Shown here one piece after another: positions 26,919-39,891 of a DNA stretch of 64,000 nt. Position 1 is the stretch's first letter; every line of letters starts with the position of its first letter. The translations under genes and the position numbers were made by a program. The notes under the pieces are model-generated. The model searched no databases and was not told the DNA's origin. It worked only from the letters and a program-made list of their open reading frames with translations. Source of the stretch: Pseudomonas sp. LS44 (GTDB lineage: Bacteria; Pseudomonadota; Gammaproteobacteria; Pseudomonadales; Pseudomonadaceae); contig NZ_CP102830.1 in NCBI RefSeq assembly GCF_024730785.1, positions 2,108,001 through 2,172,000 of the forward strand. The letters run 5' to 3'.

Positions 26919-26921
26919 GGG

Positions 26922-28103
<1,182 letters not shown>

Positions 28104-28153
28104 ATGTGCTCCGAGGCATAGGAAACCAATAGGTGAACTATGCCTTGCACGTG

Positions 28154-28192
28154 GCCCATTTCCCCCACTCGTCGAGAGTGGGGGAAATGGGC
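28154..28192. repeat. Perfect 17-bp inverted repeat (strong hairpin)
   Basis: GCCCATTTCCCCCACTC pairs with its exact reverse complement across a 5-base loop (GTCGA). It lies between the sulfatase unit (which ends at 28450) and the start of the thiolase operon at 28103, so it could insulate the two. There is no U-run on either strand. Confidence 0.65.
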
Positions 28193-28308
28193 TGCTGCCC
28201 TGATCATTGCAATCAAGTGGAGCTGGCGACGCCTCAGCAGAACCGCAGGAGCCTTCGCGCTACGTTTCAGCATGGCTATGTACCCGTTAAGTGTTGCACA
28301 GCTCTGTT

Positions 28309-28409
28309 GTAGGGCGGGTTAGCCGCGTAGCGGCGCAACCACCGTCGTCGCCCTGGGCAGCGGTTTCCAGCAGGGCTGGCGGGTTACGCCTACGGCTAAC
28401 CCGCCCTAC
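28309..28409. repeat. GTAGGGCGGGTTAGCC palindromic repeat, copy 2
   Basis: 101-bp element beginning GTAGGGCGGGTTAGCCGCG and ending GGCTAACCCGCCCTAC. Relative to copies 1 and 3 the arms carry T to C on the left and A to G on the right, so pairing is kept. Confidence 0.75.
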
Positions 28410-28449
28410 GAATCTAGTCTTGCAACACGTAACTGGGATATAGCCTTCG

Positions 28450-30033
<1,584 letters not shown>

Positions 30034-30074
30034 GAAGTCTCTCCCGTGAACGTTAATGCCTAAAGCTGGGTTGT

Positions 30075-30977
30075 TTAGCCGCGCAGCGCCTCGACCAACT
30101 GCTCGCGCAGTTCCGGTCGTTCGGAATAGGGATCGGGCGGGTTGCGCTGCTCGACAATCGCCTCGAAGCGCTCGCGCACCGATCCCATGGCGTGGGGATG
30201 CGAATAGATGTAGAAGCCACCCTGGTGAATCGCCTCGAAGGTCAGCTGGGCGATCTGCTCGGCGCTGACCTTGGCGGAGCCGGTGGCCTTCTGATTCTGG
30301 GCCAGGGCGATCGCCTGCGAGCGGGTCAGGCCAGTGGCGTTGGCCAGCTCACCCGGACGATTCCGCGCGGACTGGCTGATGCCGGTGGGCACAAAGTACG
30401 GGCAGAGCACCGAGCAATGCACCTGCTCGGAGACCAGGGCGAGGTCGTGGTAGAGCGTCTCGCTGAGCGATACCACGGCCTGCTTGCTGAGGTTGTAGGC
30501 GCCCATGGTCGGTGCGTTGAGCAGCCCGGACATCGACGCGGTGTTGATAATGTGCCCCTCATAGCCAGGATCGGCCGCGGCAGCGGCGAGCATCAACGGG
30601 GTGAAGATGCGCACCCCGTGGATCACGCTGCGCACGTTGACGCCCAGCACCCAGTCCCAATCCTTCTCGCTGTTCTCCCAGACCAGGCCGCCGGCGAGCA
30701 CGCCGGCGTTGTTGAACAACAGGTGCACTGCGCCAAACTCAGCGATGGCCGCATCGGCCAGCGCTTGGATCTGCTCAGACTGGGAGACGTCCGTGCGCAA
30801 GCCGATCACCGCGGCGCCGCGGGCGCGTAGTTCGGCCACCGTGGCGTCGAGCGCCTCGGCCTGGATATCGGCGAGTACCAGCTTCATGCCAAGGCCGGCT
30901 GCCATCTCGGCAAAGGCCTTGCCGAAACCCGAGGCCGCGCCGGTGATCACCGCTACGCGGCCGTTGAAGTCGTTCAT
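30075..30977 (-). CDS. SDR-family oxidoreductase
   Basis: 300-residue short-chain dehydrogenase. TGAASGFGK is at 12-20, NNAG at 89-92, and the active site Ser148/Ser150, Tyr161 and Lys165 (YNLSK). Its ATG overlaps the stop of the thioesterase gene by ATGA, so the two are translationally coupled. Some 40 residues beyond the core (the tail with [16 protein letters not shown]) are typical of SDRs annotated in catabolic clusters. The substrate is probably an alcohol or ketone made after desulfation; this is inferred from context only. Confidence 0.88.
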   Translation of the reverse strand: MNDFNGRVAVITGAASGFGKAFAEMAAGLGMKLVLADIQAEALDATVAELRARGAAVIGLRTDVSQSEQIQALADAAIAEFGAVHLLFNNAGVLAGGLVWENSEKDWDWVLGVNVRSVIHGVRIFTPLMLAAAAADPGYEGHIINTASMSGLLNAPTMGAYNLSKQAVVSLSETLYHDLALVSEQVHCSVLCPYFVPTGISQSARNRPGELANATGLTRSQAIALAQNQKATGSAKVSAEQIAQLTFEAIHQGGFYIYSHPHAMGSVRERFEAIVEQRNPPDPYSERPELREQLVEALRG

Positions 30978-31414
30978 TCGGCGACCTCGATAGTCTCCAG
31001 CGCACGGCGCAGTGCCTCCGGCAGCGGCACCGGGCGGCGCGTCACGCGGTCGACGTAGACGTGGACGAAGTGGCCCTGGGCCGAGGCCTCGGTGTTGTCG
31101 TTGGCGTACAGGCCGACCTCGTAGCGCACGCTCGAGGTGCCCAGACGGGTGACGCGCAGACCAGCGCGCACCAAATCCGGAAAGGCGATCGACGAGAAGT
31201 AGCTGCAGTGGGTTTCCACCACCAGGCCGACCGCCGGGCTGTCGGTGAAATCCAGCACGTTCTGCTCCAGCAGCCAGCCGTTTACCACGGTGTCGAACCA
31301 GCTGTAGTAGATGACGTTGTTGACGTGGGCGTAGACGTCGTTGTCCATCCAGCGCGTGGTGATGTCGCGGAAGTAGCGGTATTCGCTGCGGTTATGCGGT
31401 GCGGGTTTACTCAT
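30974..31414 (-). CDS. Acyl-CoA thioesterase, 4HBT/YbgC family
   Basis: 146-residue hot-dog thioesterase. The family motif RWMDNDVYAHVNN carries the candidate catalytic Asp (24 or 26) and His30. It would hydrolyse a CoA thioester in the cytoplasm. It lies four bases after the histidinol-dehydrogenase-like gene and overlaps the SDR by four bases, so it belongs to the same transcript. AGGAGG precedes the ATG. Its presence implies that a CoA ester forms or must be removed in this pathway, yet no CoA ligase is in the unit. Confidence 0.88.
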   Translation of the reverse strand: MSKPAPHNRSEYRYFRDITTRWMDNDVYAHVNNVIYYSWFDTVVNGWLLEQNVLDFTDSPAVGLVVETHCSYFSSIAFPDLVRAGLRVTRLGTSSVRYEVGLYANDNTEASAQGHFVHVYVDRVTRRPVPLPEALRRALETIEVAE

Positions 31415-31418
31415 GGCT

Positions 31419-32702
31419 TCAGGCCTCCTGCTTCATGCGGCGCACGCGGATGTCCGCCTGCTCTTTGTGTCCAGACATATGCTCGTAGCCGCACAGGCGC
31501 GAGCAGTACTCGCCGACCATTACGCTGGCCGCGTCGGTCAGTACGCGCTGGTAGGTGTGGGTCTTGATGAACTTGCCGACCCACAGCCCGCCGGTGTAAC
31601 GGCCGGCGCCCATGGTTGGCAGCGTGTGGTTGGTGCCGATCACCTTGTCGCCGTAGCTGACGTTGGTGCGGTGGCCGAGGAACAGGCCGCCGTAACTGGT
31701 CATGCGCTGCAGGTACCAATCCGGGTCCTTGGTCATCACCTGCACGTGCTCGGAGCACAGCCGCTCGGAGACCTCCAGGGCTTCCTCGTCGCTGTCGCAC
31801 AGGTAGATCTCGCCGAAGTCGCGCCAGGCGACGCTCGCCACCGGTGCGGTGTCCAGGCGCGCCAGCACCAGTTCGATGGCAGCCGGCAGTTCCTCGGCGA
31901 TCTTCTGGCTGGTGGTCACGCAATAGGCCGGCGAGGTCGGGCCGTGTTCGGCCTGGCCGAGCAGGTCGACGGCGACCAGTTCGGCGTCCACCGTGTCGTC
32001 GCAGATCACCATGGTCTCGGTCGGGCCGGCGAACAGGTCGATACCGACGCGGCCATAGAGCTGGCGCTTGGCTTCGGCCACGAAGGCGTTGCCCGGGCCG
32101 ACGATCATGTCGACGCCGGTGATGCTCTCGGTGCCGATGGCCATCGCCGCGACCGCCTGCACACCGCCGAGGCAGTAGATCTCATCGGCGCCGGCCAGGT
32201 GCATGGCGGCGACGATCTCTGGGCAGGGCTGGCCTTCGAACGGCGGCGCGGCGGCGATCACGCGCTTGACGCCGGCCACTTTGGCGGTGAGCACGCTCAT
32301 GTGCGCGCTGGCAATCAGCGGGTACTTACCGCCGGGGATGTAGCAGCCGACCGAATTGACCGGAATGTTGCGATGGCCGAGCACCACGCCCGGCAGCGTC
32401 TCGACCTCGACGTCGTGCATCGAGTCCTTCTGGATCTGCGCGAAACGGCGGATCTGCGTCTGGGCGAACTTGATGTCGTCGAGCGTCTGCTGCGACAGGC
32501 CGGCGATGCAGGCGTCGATCTGCGCCTGGCTGAGGCGGAAGCTGTCCGGCGACCAGTTGTCGAACTTCGCCGAGTACTCACGCACCGCCGCGTCGCCGCG
32601 CTCTTCGATGTCGGCGAGGATACCTTCGACGGTGGCGCGTACCTGCGCCTGGTTGCTGGCCTTGGCTTGGGCCGCCTGGCCTTTCTTGAGCTGTTGGATC
32701 AT
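31419..32702 (-). CDS. Histidinol dehydrogenase-like NAD-dependent alcohol dehydrogenase
   Basis: 427-residue HisD-fold, zinc-dependent enzyme that would oxidise a primary alcohol to the acid in two NAD steps. HisD-type residues are kept: Gln250 and His253 ([11 protein letters not shown]), Glu318-His319 (CSEH), Asp352 (SYGDK), the NHTLPT motif, and Glu407/His412 in GYEHMSGH. It lies in a catabolic unit with a transporter and LacI regulator, far from any his genes, so histidine biosynthesis is unlikely. A known catabolic relative is HpsN, sulfopropanediol 3-dehydrogenase. The neighbours here (thioesterase, sulfatase) do not match the hps set, so the substrate is open. Confidence 0.88.
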   Translation of the reverse strand: MIQQLKKGQAAQAKASNQAQVRATVEGILADIEERGDAAVREYSAKFDNWSPDSFRLSQAQIDACIAGLSQQTLDDIKFAQTQIRRFAQIQKDSMHDVEVETLPGVVLGHRNIPVNSVGCYIPGGKYPLIASAHMSVLTAKVAGVKRVIAAAPPFEGQPCPEIVAAMHLAGADEIYCLGGVQAVAAMAIGTESITGVDMIVGPGNAFVAEAKRQLYGRVGIDLFAGPTETMVICDDTVDAELVAVDLLGQAEHGPTSPAYCVTTSQKIAEELPAAIELVLARLDTAPVASVAWRDFGEIYLCDSDEEALEVSERLCSEHVQVMTKDPDWYLQRMTSYGGLFLGHRTNVSYGDKVIGTNHTLPTMGAGRYTGGLWVGKFIKTHTYQRVLTDAASVMVGEYCSRLCGYEHMSGHKEQADIRVRRMKQEA

Positions 32703-32736
32703 GGCAATTACCTATAGCTTTCCAGGGAATGCCGCC

Positions 32737-34041
32737 TCAGGCGGCTTGAAAAACGGGGACTGGCGGCCGGGCGACCGTCAGGACGATGAATGCGGCCAGC
32801 AGGTACAGGCTCATCACCAAGTACAGGCTGTAGGCCGTGCCGCCGCTGGCGGCGTTGAGGGCGTTGGTAACCGACGGGCTGATGGCGCCGCCGAGGTTGC
32901 CAAGGCTGCTGACCAGGGCGATGCCGGCCGCCACCGAGGCGCGTGGCAGGTAGTCGGAGGTCAGGGCGAAGAACACCGGGGTGACCGAGGTGAGGCCGAG
33001 TACGGCCAGGCACAGGCCGGCCAGCGAGAGGCCGAGCTGACCCTCGGCCAGGGCGATCAGTGCCATGCCGCTGGCGGCCGTCAGCGCGCCGGCGGTGAAA
33101 TGCCAGCGGCGCTCGCCGTGGCGGTCGGAACTGCGGCCGAGCAGGATCACGCCGGCAATGGCGAAGAGTTGCGGCAGCGTGGCGTAGAGCCCGATCTCCA
33201 GCACGTCGGCGACGCCCCAGCTCCGGATCAGGGTCGGCGTCGAGAAGGCGATGAAGTAGGTCCCGGCGACCATCAGCACATAGACCAGCGACAACGTCCA
33301 GACCTTGGGATCGCCCAGCAGGTCGCGCAGCGAGCCGTGGTTGGCCTTGCTGGCCGACTGGCTTTCGGCGTCGAACTGCTGGCGCAGCCGGACTTTCTCC
33401 TCGGCGCTCAGCCAGGCTGCCTGTTCGGGGCGGTCGACGAGGACGAACCAGGCCAGCAGGCCGAGTAGCGGGGCAGGCAGGCCCTGCACCAGGAACAGCC
33501 ATTGCCAGCCGTGCCAGCCGTTGATGCCGTCGAGGAACTTCATGATGACGCCCGACAGCGGCCCGGCGATCAGGCTGGCGATGATGGCGCCGAGCAGGAA
33601 CACTGCGATCATCCGCGCGCGCCGCGCCGGTGGGTACCAGTAGGTCAGGTAGAGCAGGGCGCCGGGGGTAAAACCGGCTTCGAAGACGCCGAGCAGAAAG
33701 CGCAGCACGTAGAACTGCGTCGGCGTCTGCACGAACATCATCGCCATGGCGACGATGCCCCAACAGACCATAATGCGCAGCAGCGTCTTGCGCACACCGG
33801 CCTTCTCCAGCAGCAGGTTGCTTGGCACTTCGAACAGCAGGTAGCCGATGAAGAAGATTCCCGCGCCCAGGGCGTAGACGGCGTCGCTGAAGGCCAGCGT
33901 CTCTTTCATCTGCAGCTGCGCATAGCCGATGTTGATGCGATCGAGGAACGCCACCACGTAGGCGACCATCAGCAGCGGCATGATGCGCCAGCTGATCTTG
34001 CGGTACATCGCACTGTCGTCGGTGGACTCTGTCGGGTTCAT
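32737..34041 (-). CDS. MFS transporter (anion:cation symporter type)
   Basis: 434-residue inner-membrane importer with about twelve hydrophobic segments. Marks are AFLDRINIGYAQLQMKE, FEVPSNLLLEKAGVRKTLL and GVFEAGFTPGALLYLTYWYP, typical of the ACS family. It is 34 bases before the histidinol-dehydrogenase-like gene and 51 bases after the LacI gene, so it most likely imports the compound degraded by this unit. AGGAG lies seven bases before the ATG. Confidence 0.88.
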   Translation of the reverse strand: MNPTESTDDSAMYRKISWRIMPLLMVAYVVAFLDRINIGYAQLQMKETLAFSDAVYALGAGIFFIGYLLFEVPSNLLLEKAGVRKTLLRIMVCWGIVAMAMMFVQTPTQFYVLRFLLGVFEAGFTPGALLYLTYWYPPARRARMIAVFLLGAIIASLIAGPLSGVIMKFLDGINGWHGWQWLFLVQGLPAPLLGLLAWFVLVDRPEQAAWLSAEEKVRLRQQFDAESQSASKANHGSLRDLLGDPKVWTLSLVYVLMVAGTYFIAFSTPTLIRSWGVADVLEIGLYATLPQLFAIAGVILLGRSSDRHGERRWHFTAGALTAASGMALIALAEGQLGLSLAGLCLAVLGLTSVTPVFFALTSDYLPRASVAAGIALVSSLGNLGGAISPSVTNALNAASGGTAYSLYLVMSLYLLAAFIVLTVARPPVPVFQAA

Positions 34042-34092
34042 GCCTGTCTCCTGGTTTTCTTGTTGTTGTGATGGGTTTGCCGGGGCTGTGTG

Positions 34093-35139
34093 CTAGGCGG
34101 AGGAGCGAATGACCAGTCGCCCCGGCACTTCGCGCAGCGCTTCGGCCACGCTGCCGCTCGGGCGGCCTTCATCGAGCAGCCGAATGACGCAAGCGATCAT
34201 CTCGCGCACCGGTTGGTGCACCGTGGTCAGGTCATTCTCCGCATAGGCGGCGGCACGGATGTCGTCGAAGCCAACTACGGCCACGTCCTCGGGCACGCGC
34301 AGGGAAGTGTTCAGGCGCAGGTGGCTCAGCACGCCGAGGGCCATTACGTCGTTGGCGCAGAACACCGCATCGATGGCGGGCTGGCCGGCGCCAAACAACT
34401 GGGCCGCCGCGTCTCGCGCTCCTTCGTAGCTGTACCCGCCCTGCACGCAGGCAACCGGGCGTTGGCCGTGCATGGCCAGGCCGTGCTCGAAGCCGCGCAG
34501 GCGGTCAGCCGTGGTGGAGATGTTCGGATCGCCGGAGACGAAGGCACAGGCGCGGCGATTTTTGCCCACCAGGTACTCGGCCACCGCAGCTCCCATGCGC
34601 TCGTTATCGCAGCACACCGACCAGACGGTCGGGTCCTCGACGCGGCGGTTCATGAACACCACCGGAACACCCTGGCGCCCGCACATATCCGACATGTGCG
34701 AAGACAGCTTCGCCGCGGTCACCACGATGGCATCGACCTGGTACTGCAGCAGTTGCGGCATCAGTTCGTCCGCGTCGCCACCTGGCTGCACCACGAAGAG
34801 CAGCAGCTGGCGGCCGGTCTGCTGCAGTTGCAGCGAAAATTCCTCGATGGCGGCGGGGTAGAACGGGTTGAGCATGTTGCCGGTGACCAGCGCGACGATG
34901 CCGGTCCGTCGCTGGTTCAGCGAGCGGGCAATGGCATTGGGCCGATAACCCAGCTCATTGGCCATGGCGAGGATGCGCTGGCGCAGCTCAGCGGAGATGC
35001 GCGACTGCTTGTCGAACGCTCGGGTGATGGTCGACGTGGCAACCCCGAGCCGTTCGGCAAGGACCCTGGCTGTGATCCGCTGGCCAGCCGGAGCGACCGC
35101 ACGGATTGGTTTGTCAGGAGAGGAAATGTTGCGAGCCAT
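34093..35139 (-). CDS. LacI-family transcriptional regulator
   Basis: 348-residue regulator. The N-terminal helix-turn-helix spans about residues 23-72 (ARVLAERLGVATSTITRAFD, ending GYRPNAIARSL), followed by a periplasmic-binding-protein-like ligand domain. First gene of the minus-strand unit and probably an autoregulated repressor of it; the ligand is presumably the imported substrate or a product. GAGG precedes the ATG. In this family ligands are usually sugars or small polyols and acids, which would fit a small polar diol or acid. Confidence 0.9.
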   Translation of the reverse strand: MARNISSPDKPIRAVAPAGQRITARVLAERLGVATSTITRAFDKQSRISAELRQRILAMANELGYRPNAIARSLNQRRTGIVALVTGNMLNPFYPAAIEEFSLQLQQTGRQLLLFVVQPGGDADELMPQLLQYQVDAIVVTAAKLSSHMSDMCGRQGVPVVFMNRRVEDPTVWSVCCDNERMGAAVAEYLVGKNRRACAFVSGDPNISTTADRLRGFEHGLAMHGQRPVACVQGGYSYEGARDAAAQLFGAGQPAIDAVFCANDVMALGVLSHLRLNTSLRVPEDVAVVGFDDIRAAAYAENDLTTVHQPVREMIACVIRLLDEGRPSGSVAEALREVPGRLVIRSSA

Positions 35140-35339
35140 GTCGGGGCCTCAAGGGTTGTGCAATCGTGTGCACAGATGAGGCTCATGCTGCCGAGCTTTT
35201 GGGTTTCGTTGCCCACCCCAAGAGAGGGGGCCGTCGGTCGACGTCCAGCGAGCTTTCCTTCCAATCAGCGAAAAGCGAGGTGCTTCTTTGAATGAACAGG
35301 GCGACGCTAGCCTGGCTCTTTCGCTGTCGAAATAGGAAT

Positions 35340-35378
35340 CGCCAGACACAGTCCAGGTTGGTCGACAGCATGGCGCGC
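35340..35378 (-). pseudogene. 39-bp relic duplicated from the adjacent SDR gene
   Basis: 37 of 39 bases match 35932-35970 inside the SDR gene at 35529-36302. Read on the minus strand it still encodes AMLSTNLDCVW against AMLSTNLDGVW in the intact gene. It is far too short to function and looks like the remains of a partial duplication or recombination. Confidence 0.7.
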
Positions 35379-35481
35379 AACCGATCTGCAAATCGCCGAG
35401 GTCCCAGGCAGGCACCGCTCTTGTAGGAGCCAGCCACTTCGTAGGGCGGAGAACCGCGAAGCCATTCCACCTTCGGCAGTG

Positions 35482-35514
35482 CATAAAAAGGGCGCCTGAG
35501 GCGCCCTTTTTATG
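35482..35514. terminator. Bidirectional Rho-independent terminator
   Basis: Perfect 15-bp stem CATAAAAAGGGCGCC / GGCGCCCTTTTTATG with a TGA loop. The A-run on the left and the T-run on the right give a U-tract in either direction. It ends the minus-strand ACAD-FadB-thiolase-SDR operon 15 bases past its last gene and separates it from the LacI unit. Confidence 0.9.
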
Positions 35515-35528
35515 ACTGGGAAGATCGA

Positions 35529-36302
35529 TCAGACCTGGTTGTTGGCCTGTCCACCGTCCACCGACAGTACCGAGCCGGTCATGAACGAGCCGGCATCGCT
35601 GGCGAGCAGTAGCAGGGCGCCGTCCAGTTCCTCCAGCTGGCCTAGACGGCGCATCGGCACCTGGTGGCGGATGTAGCCCAGCCCGGCTTCGGTGTCGAAG
35701 AACTCGTCATTGATCTCGGTCTTGAAGTAGCCGGGGGCGATGGCGTTGACGCGGATTTTGTTGCGCGCCAACTCCAGTGCCAGCGACTTGGTCAGCTGCA
35801 CCACCGCTGCCTTGGCCGCGCAATAGTGGCTGAGGTTGGCGCCGACGCGCAGGCCGAGCATCGAGGCGATGTTGACGATGTTGCCCGGCTGGCCGGCTTT
35901 CGCCAGGCGTTGCGCGGCAACCTGGGCGACGCGCCAGACACCGTCGAGGTTGGTCGACAGCATGGCGCGCCAGTCTTCCTCGGTGATTTCCAGCGGGCGC
36001 TTTTCCTGGCCGATGCCGGCGTTGTTGACCACGACGTCGACCACGCCGAATTCAGCTTCCGCAGCGTCGAAGGCCGCCTCGACGCTTTCGCGGTGGGTGA
36101 CGTCCATGCTGACCGCCAGTACCTCACGGCCCATGGCGCGGATTTCCCCTGCCAGTTGCTCCAGGCGGTCAACGCGGCGCGCGCCGATAATCACCCGTGC
36201 GCCGTACTGAGCGACAGTTTTGGCGTAGTGCGCGCCAATGCCGCTGGAAGCGCCGGTAATCAGGACGGTCTTGCCAGCGAGCGAGAAAATATTCTTGTCC
36301 AT
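35529..36302 (-). CDS. SDR-family oxidoreductase
   Basis: 257-residue short-chain dehydrogenase of classical length. TGASSGIG is at 16-23, NNAG at 93-96, and catalytic Ser147, Tyr160 and Lys164. The ATG at 36302 overlaps the thiolase stop by one base (TGATG) with GAGGTG upstream, so coupling with the thiolase is likely; an in-frame extension into the thiolase gene is rejected. Last gene of the beta-oxidation operon. It could be a 3-hydroxyacyl-CoA dehydrogenase or act on a side-chain alcohol. FadB-like activity is already in the operon, so a distinct oxidation step is likely. Confidence 0.88.
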   Translation of the reverse strand: MDKNIFSLAGKTVLITGASSGIGAHYAKTVAQYGARVIIGARRVDRLEQLAGEIRAMGREVLAVSMDVTHRESVEAAFDAAEAEFGVVDVVVNNAGIGQEKRPLEITEEDWRAMLSTNLDGVWRVAQVAAQRLAKAGQPGNIVNIASMLGLRVGANLSHYCAAKAAVVQLTKSLALELARNKIRVNAIAPGYFKTEINDEFFDTEAGLGYIRHQVPMRRLGQLEELDGALLLLASDAGSFMTGSVLSVDGGQANNQV

Positions 36303-37486
36303 CAAAGCACCTCGAACAGGCCGGCGGCACCCATGCCACCGCCGACGCACATGGTGATCACCACGTACTTCACGCCACGGCGCTTACCTTCCAGCAGCGC
36401 ATGGCCGACCATCCGCGCTCCGCTCATGCCGTACGGGTGGCCAATGGCGATGGCGCCGCCGTTGACGTTGAGCTTGGCCGGGTCGATGCCCAGCTTCTCG
36501 GCGCAATACAGCACCTGGCAGGCGAAGGCTTCGTTGAGTTCCCACAGACCGATGTCGTCGACAGTCAGGCCGTGCTGCTTGAGCAACTTGGGCACGGCCA
36601 GCACTGGGCCGATGCCCATCTCTTCCGGCGCCAGACCGGCGACGGCGATGCCGCGATACAGACCCAGCGGTTGCAGGTTGCGCTGCGCGGCCAGGCGGCC
36701 ATCCATCAGCACGCAGGCGCTGGCGCCGTCGGACAGCTGGCTGGCGTTGCCGGCGGTGATGCAGCCGCCTTCGATCACCGGCTTGAGCTTGCTGAGGTCG
36801 TCAAGCACGGTCTGCGGGCGGTTGCCTTCGTCGAGCGAAAGGCTGACCTGCTCGTAGCTGACTGCGCCAGTGGCCTTGTCGGTCACCGACTTGCTCACGC
36901 TGACCGGCACGATCTCGCCGTCGAACAGGCCAGCGACCTGGGCGGCGGCGGTGCGCTGCTGCGATTGCAGCGAGTAGGCGTCCTGCGCTTCACGGCTGAT
37001 GCCATAGCGCGCGGCGACCAGCTCGGCGGTGCGCAGCATCGGCATATAGGCGGTCGGCACGTTGTCCAGCACCTGGGCGTCGTGGTACTCGCCGACCCAT
37101 TCCATGTGACGGTTCTGCACCAGACTGATGTGCTCCTGGCCGGCGCCGACGGTGACCTGCATGCCGTCGACCATGATCTGCTTGGCGGCGGTGGCAATGG
37201 CCATCAGGCCGGAGGCGCACTGGCGGTCGAGGGTCTGGCCGCTGACCGAGAGCGGCAGGCCGGCGGCCAACACGCTCATGCGCCCGAGGTTCCAGCCGGC
37301 GGTGCCGGCGGGCATGCCGGTGCCCATCACCAGGTCTTCGATCTCGGCGGCTTCGATGCCGGCGCGCTCGACGGCGGCACGAATGGCGAAGGCGGCCATG
37401 GACGGCGACGGAGTGTTGTTGAAGGCACCGCGAAACGCCTTGGCGATCGGCGTACGGGCGGTGGCGAGGATGACGGCTTCTTTCAT
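36302..37486 (-). CDS. Acetyl-CoA C-acyltransferase (thiolase)
   Basis: 394-residue classical thiolase. Nucleophile Cys90 in [27 protein letters not shown] with the catalytic His, and the C-terminal [10 protein letters not shown]. It completes the beta-oxidation cycle with the FadB-like protein encoded 139 bases upstream. Sequence features fit the degradative FadA/FadI-like side of the family more than biosynthetic acetoacetyl-CoA thiolases. The ribosome site before the ATG is weak, so translation may depend on the long leader. Confidence 0.92.
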   Translation of the reverse strand: MKEAVILATARTPIAKAFRGAFNNTPSPSMAAFAIRAAVERAGIEAAEIEDLVMGTGMPAGTAGWNLGRMSVLAAGLPLSVSGQTLDRQCASGLMAIATAAKQIMVDGMQVTVGAGQEHISLVQNRHMEWVGEYHDAQVLDNVPTAYMPMLRTAELVAARYGISREAQDAYSLQSQQRTAAAQVAGLFDGEIVPVSVSKSVTDKATGAVSYEQVSLSLDEGNRPQTVLDDLSKLKPVIEGGCITAGNASQLSDGASACVLMDGRLAAQRNLQPLGLYRGIAVAGLAPEEMGIGPVLAVPKLLKQHGLTVDDIGLWELNEAFACQVLYCAEKLGIDPAKLNVNGGAIAIGHPYGMSGARMVGHALLEGKRRGVKYVVITMCVGGGMGAAGLFEVL

Positions 37487-37506
37487 GGTTCAGGATGTCC
37501 TTGGTT

Positions 37507-37622
37507 TGGTTCCCTCTCCCGCTGGGAGAGGGCCAGGGAGAGGGGCGGGCGTTCAGGTCGACAGCGGTGCGCGCCCATTTCCCTCTCCCCCAGCCCCTCT
37601 CCATGAATGGGAGAGGGGAGTT
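37507..37622. repeat. Two C-rich/G-rich hairpins between fadB-like and thiolase genes
   Basis: CCCTCTCCC/GGGAGAGGG (37512-37532, 3-base loop) and CCCCTCTCC/GGAGAGGGG (37594-37618) fill most of a 139-base gap inside the operon. Such inserts can attenuate or stabilise segments of a polycistronic message; no U-run follows either stem. Confidence 0.6.
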
Positions 37623-37625
37623 GGT

Positions 37626-39776
<2,151 letters not shown>

Positions 39777-39848
39777 GATGATTCCCTGTAGTGGTTTGAA
39801 TGGTGTCGATGAATAAAAGCGCCGCGAGGCCGGCCGGTGCTCAAGTCT

Positions 39849-39878
39849 GTGTAGGAGCGAATGAATTCGCTCCTACAC
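39849..39878. repeat. REP-like palindrome GTGTAGGAGCGAAT
   Basis: Perfect 14-bp inverted repeat with a 2-base centre, GTGTAGGAGCGAAT / ATTCGCTCCTACAC, between the ACAD and FadB-like genes. A single degenerate half (TTGTAGGAGC) recurs near 35422. It resembles the common TGTAGGAGC repeats of Pseudomonas. Confidence 0.75.
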
Positions 39879-39891
39879 GCCGTGGGCGCGG

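Larger units (their letters stand above)
28104..28449. other. 346-base intergenic region with two palindromes
   Basis: Contains the 17-bp perfect hairpin at 28154-28192 and the GTAGGGCGGGTTAGCC repeat at 28309-28409. The promoter for the thiolase operon should lie near its left end. No gene was found. Confidence 0.6.
35140..35528. other. 389-base intergenic region: promoter, SDR gene relic, terminator
   Basis: Holds the promoter of the LacI-headed unit near the left end, a 39-bp copy of part of the neighbouring SDR gene (35340-35378) and a strong bidirectional terminator (35482-35514). No intact gene is present. Confidence 0.65.

Noticed and set aside
31419..32702. Assignment as biosynthetic hisD
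   Set aside because: No his genes are nearby; the gene sits in a LacI-MFS-thioesterase-SDR-sulfatase unit, which points to a catabolic alcohol dehydrogenase.
31419..35139. Firm assignment as a sulfopropanediol (hpsN) pathway
   Set aside because: The HisD-like enzyme and MFS fit, but the thioesterase and arylsulfatase do not belong to the known hps set, so the substrate is left open.
35149..35484. Short open frames carrying TNLDCVWR as a small gene
   Set aside because: The only homologous part is the 39-bp copy of the neighbouring SDR gene; the remainder has no similarity or ribosome site.
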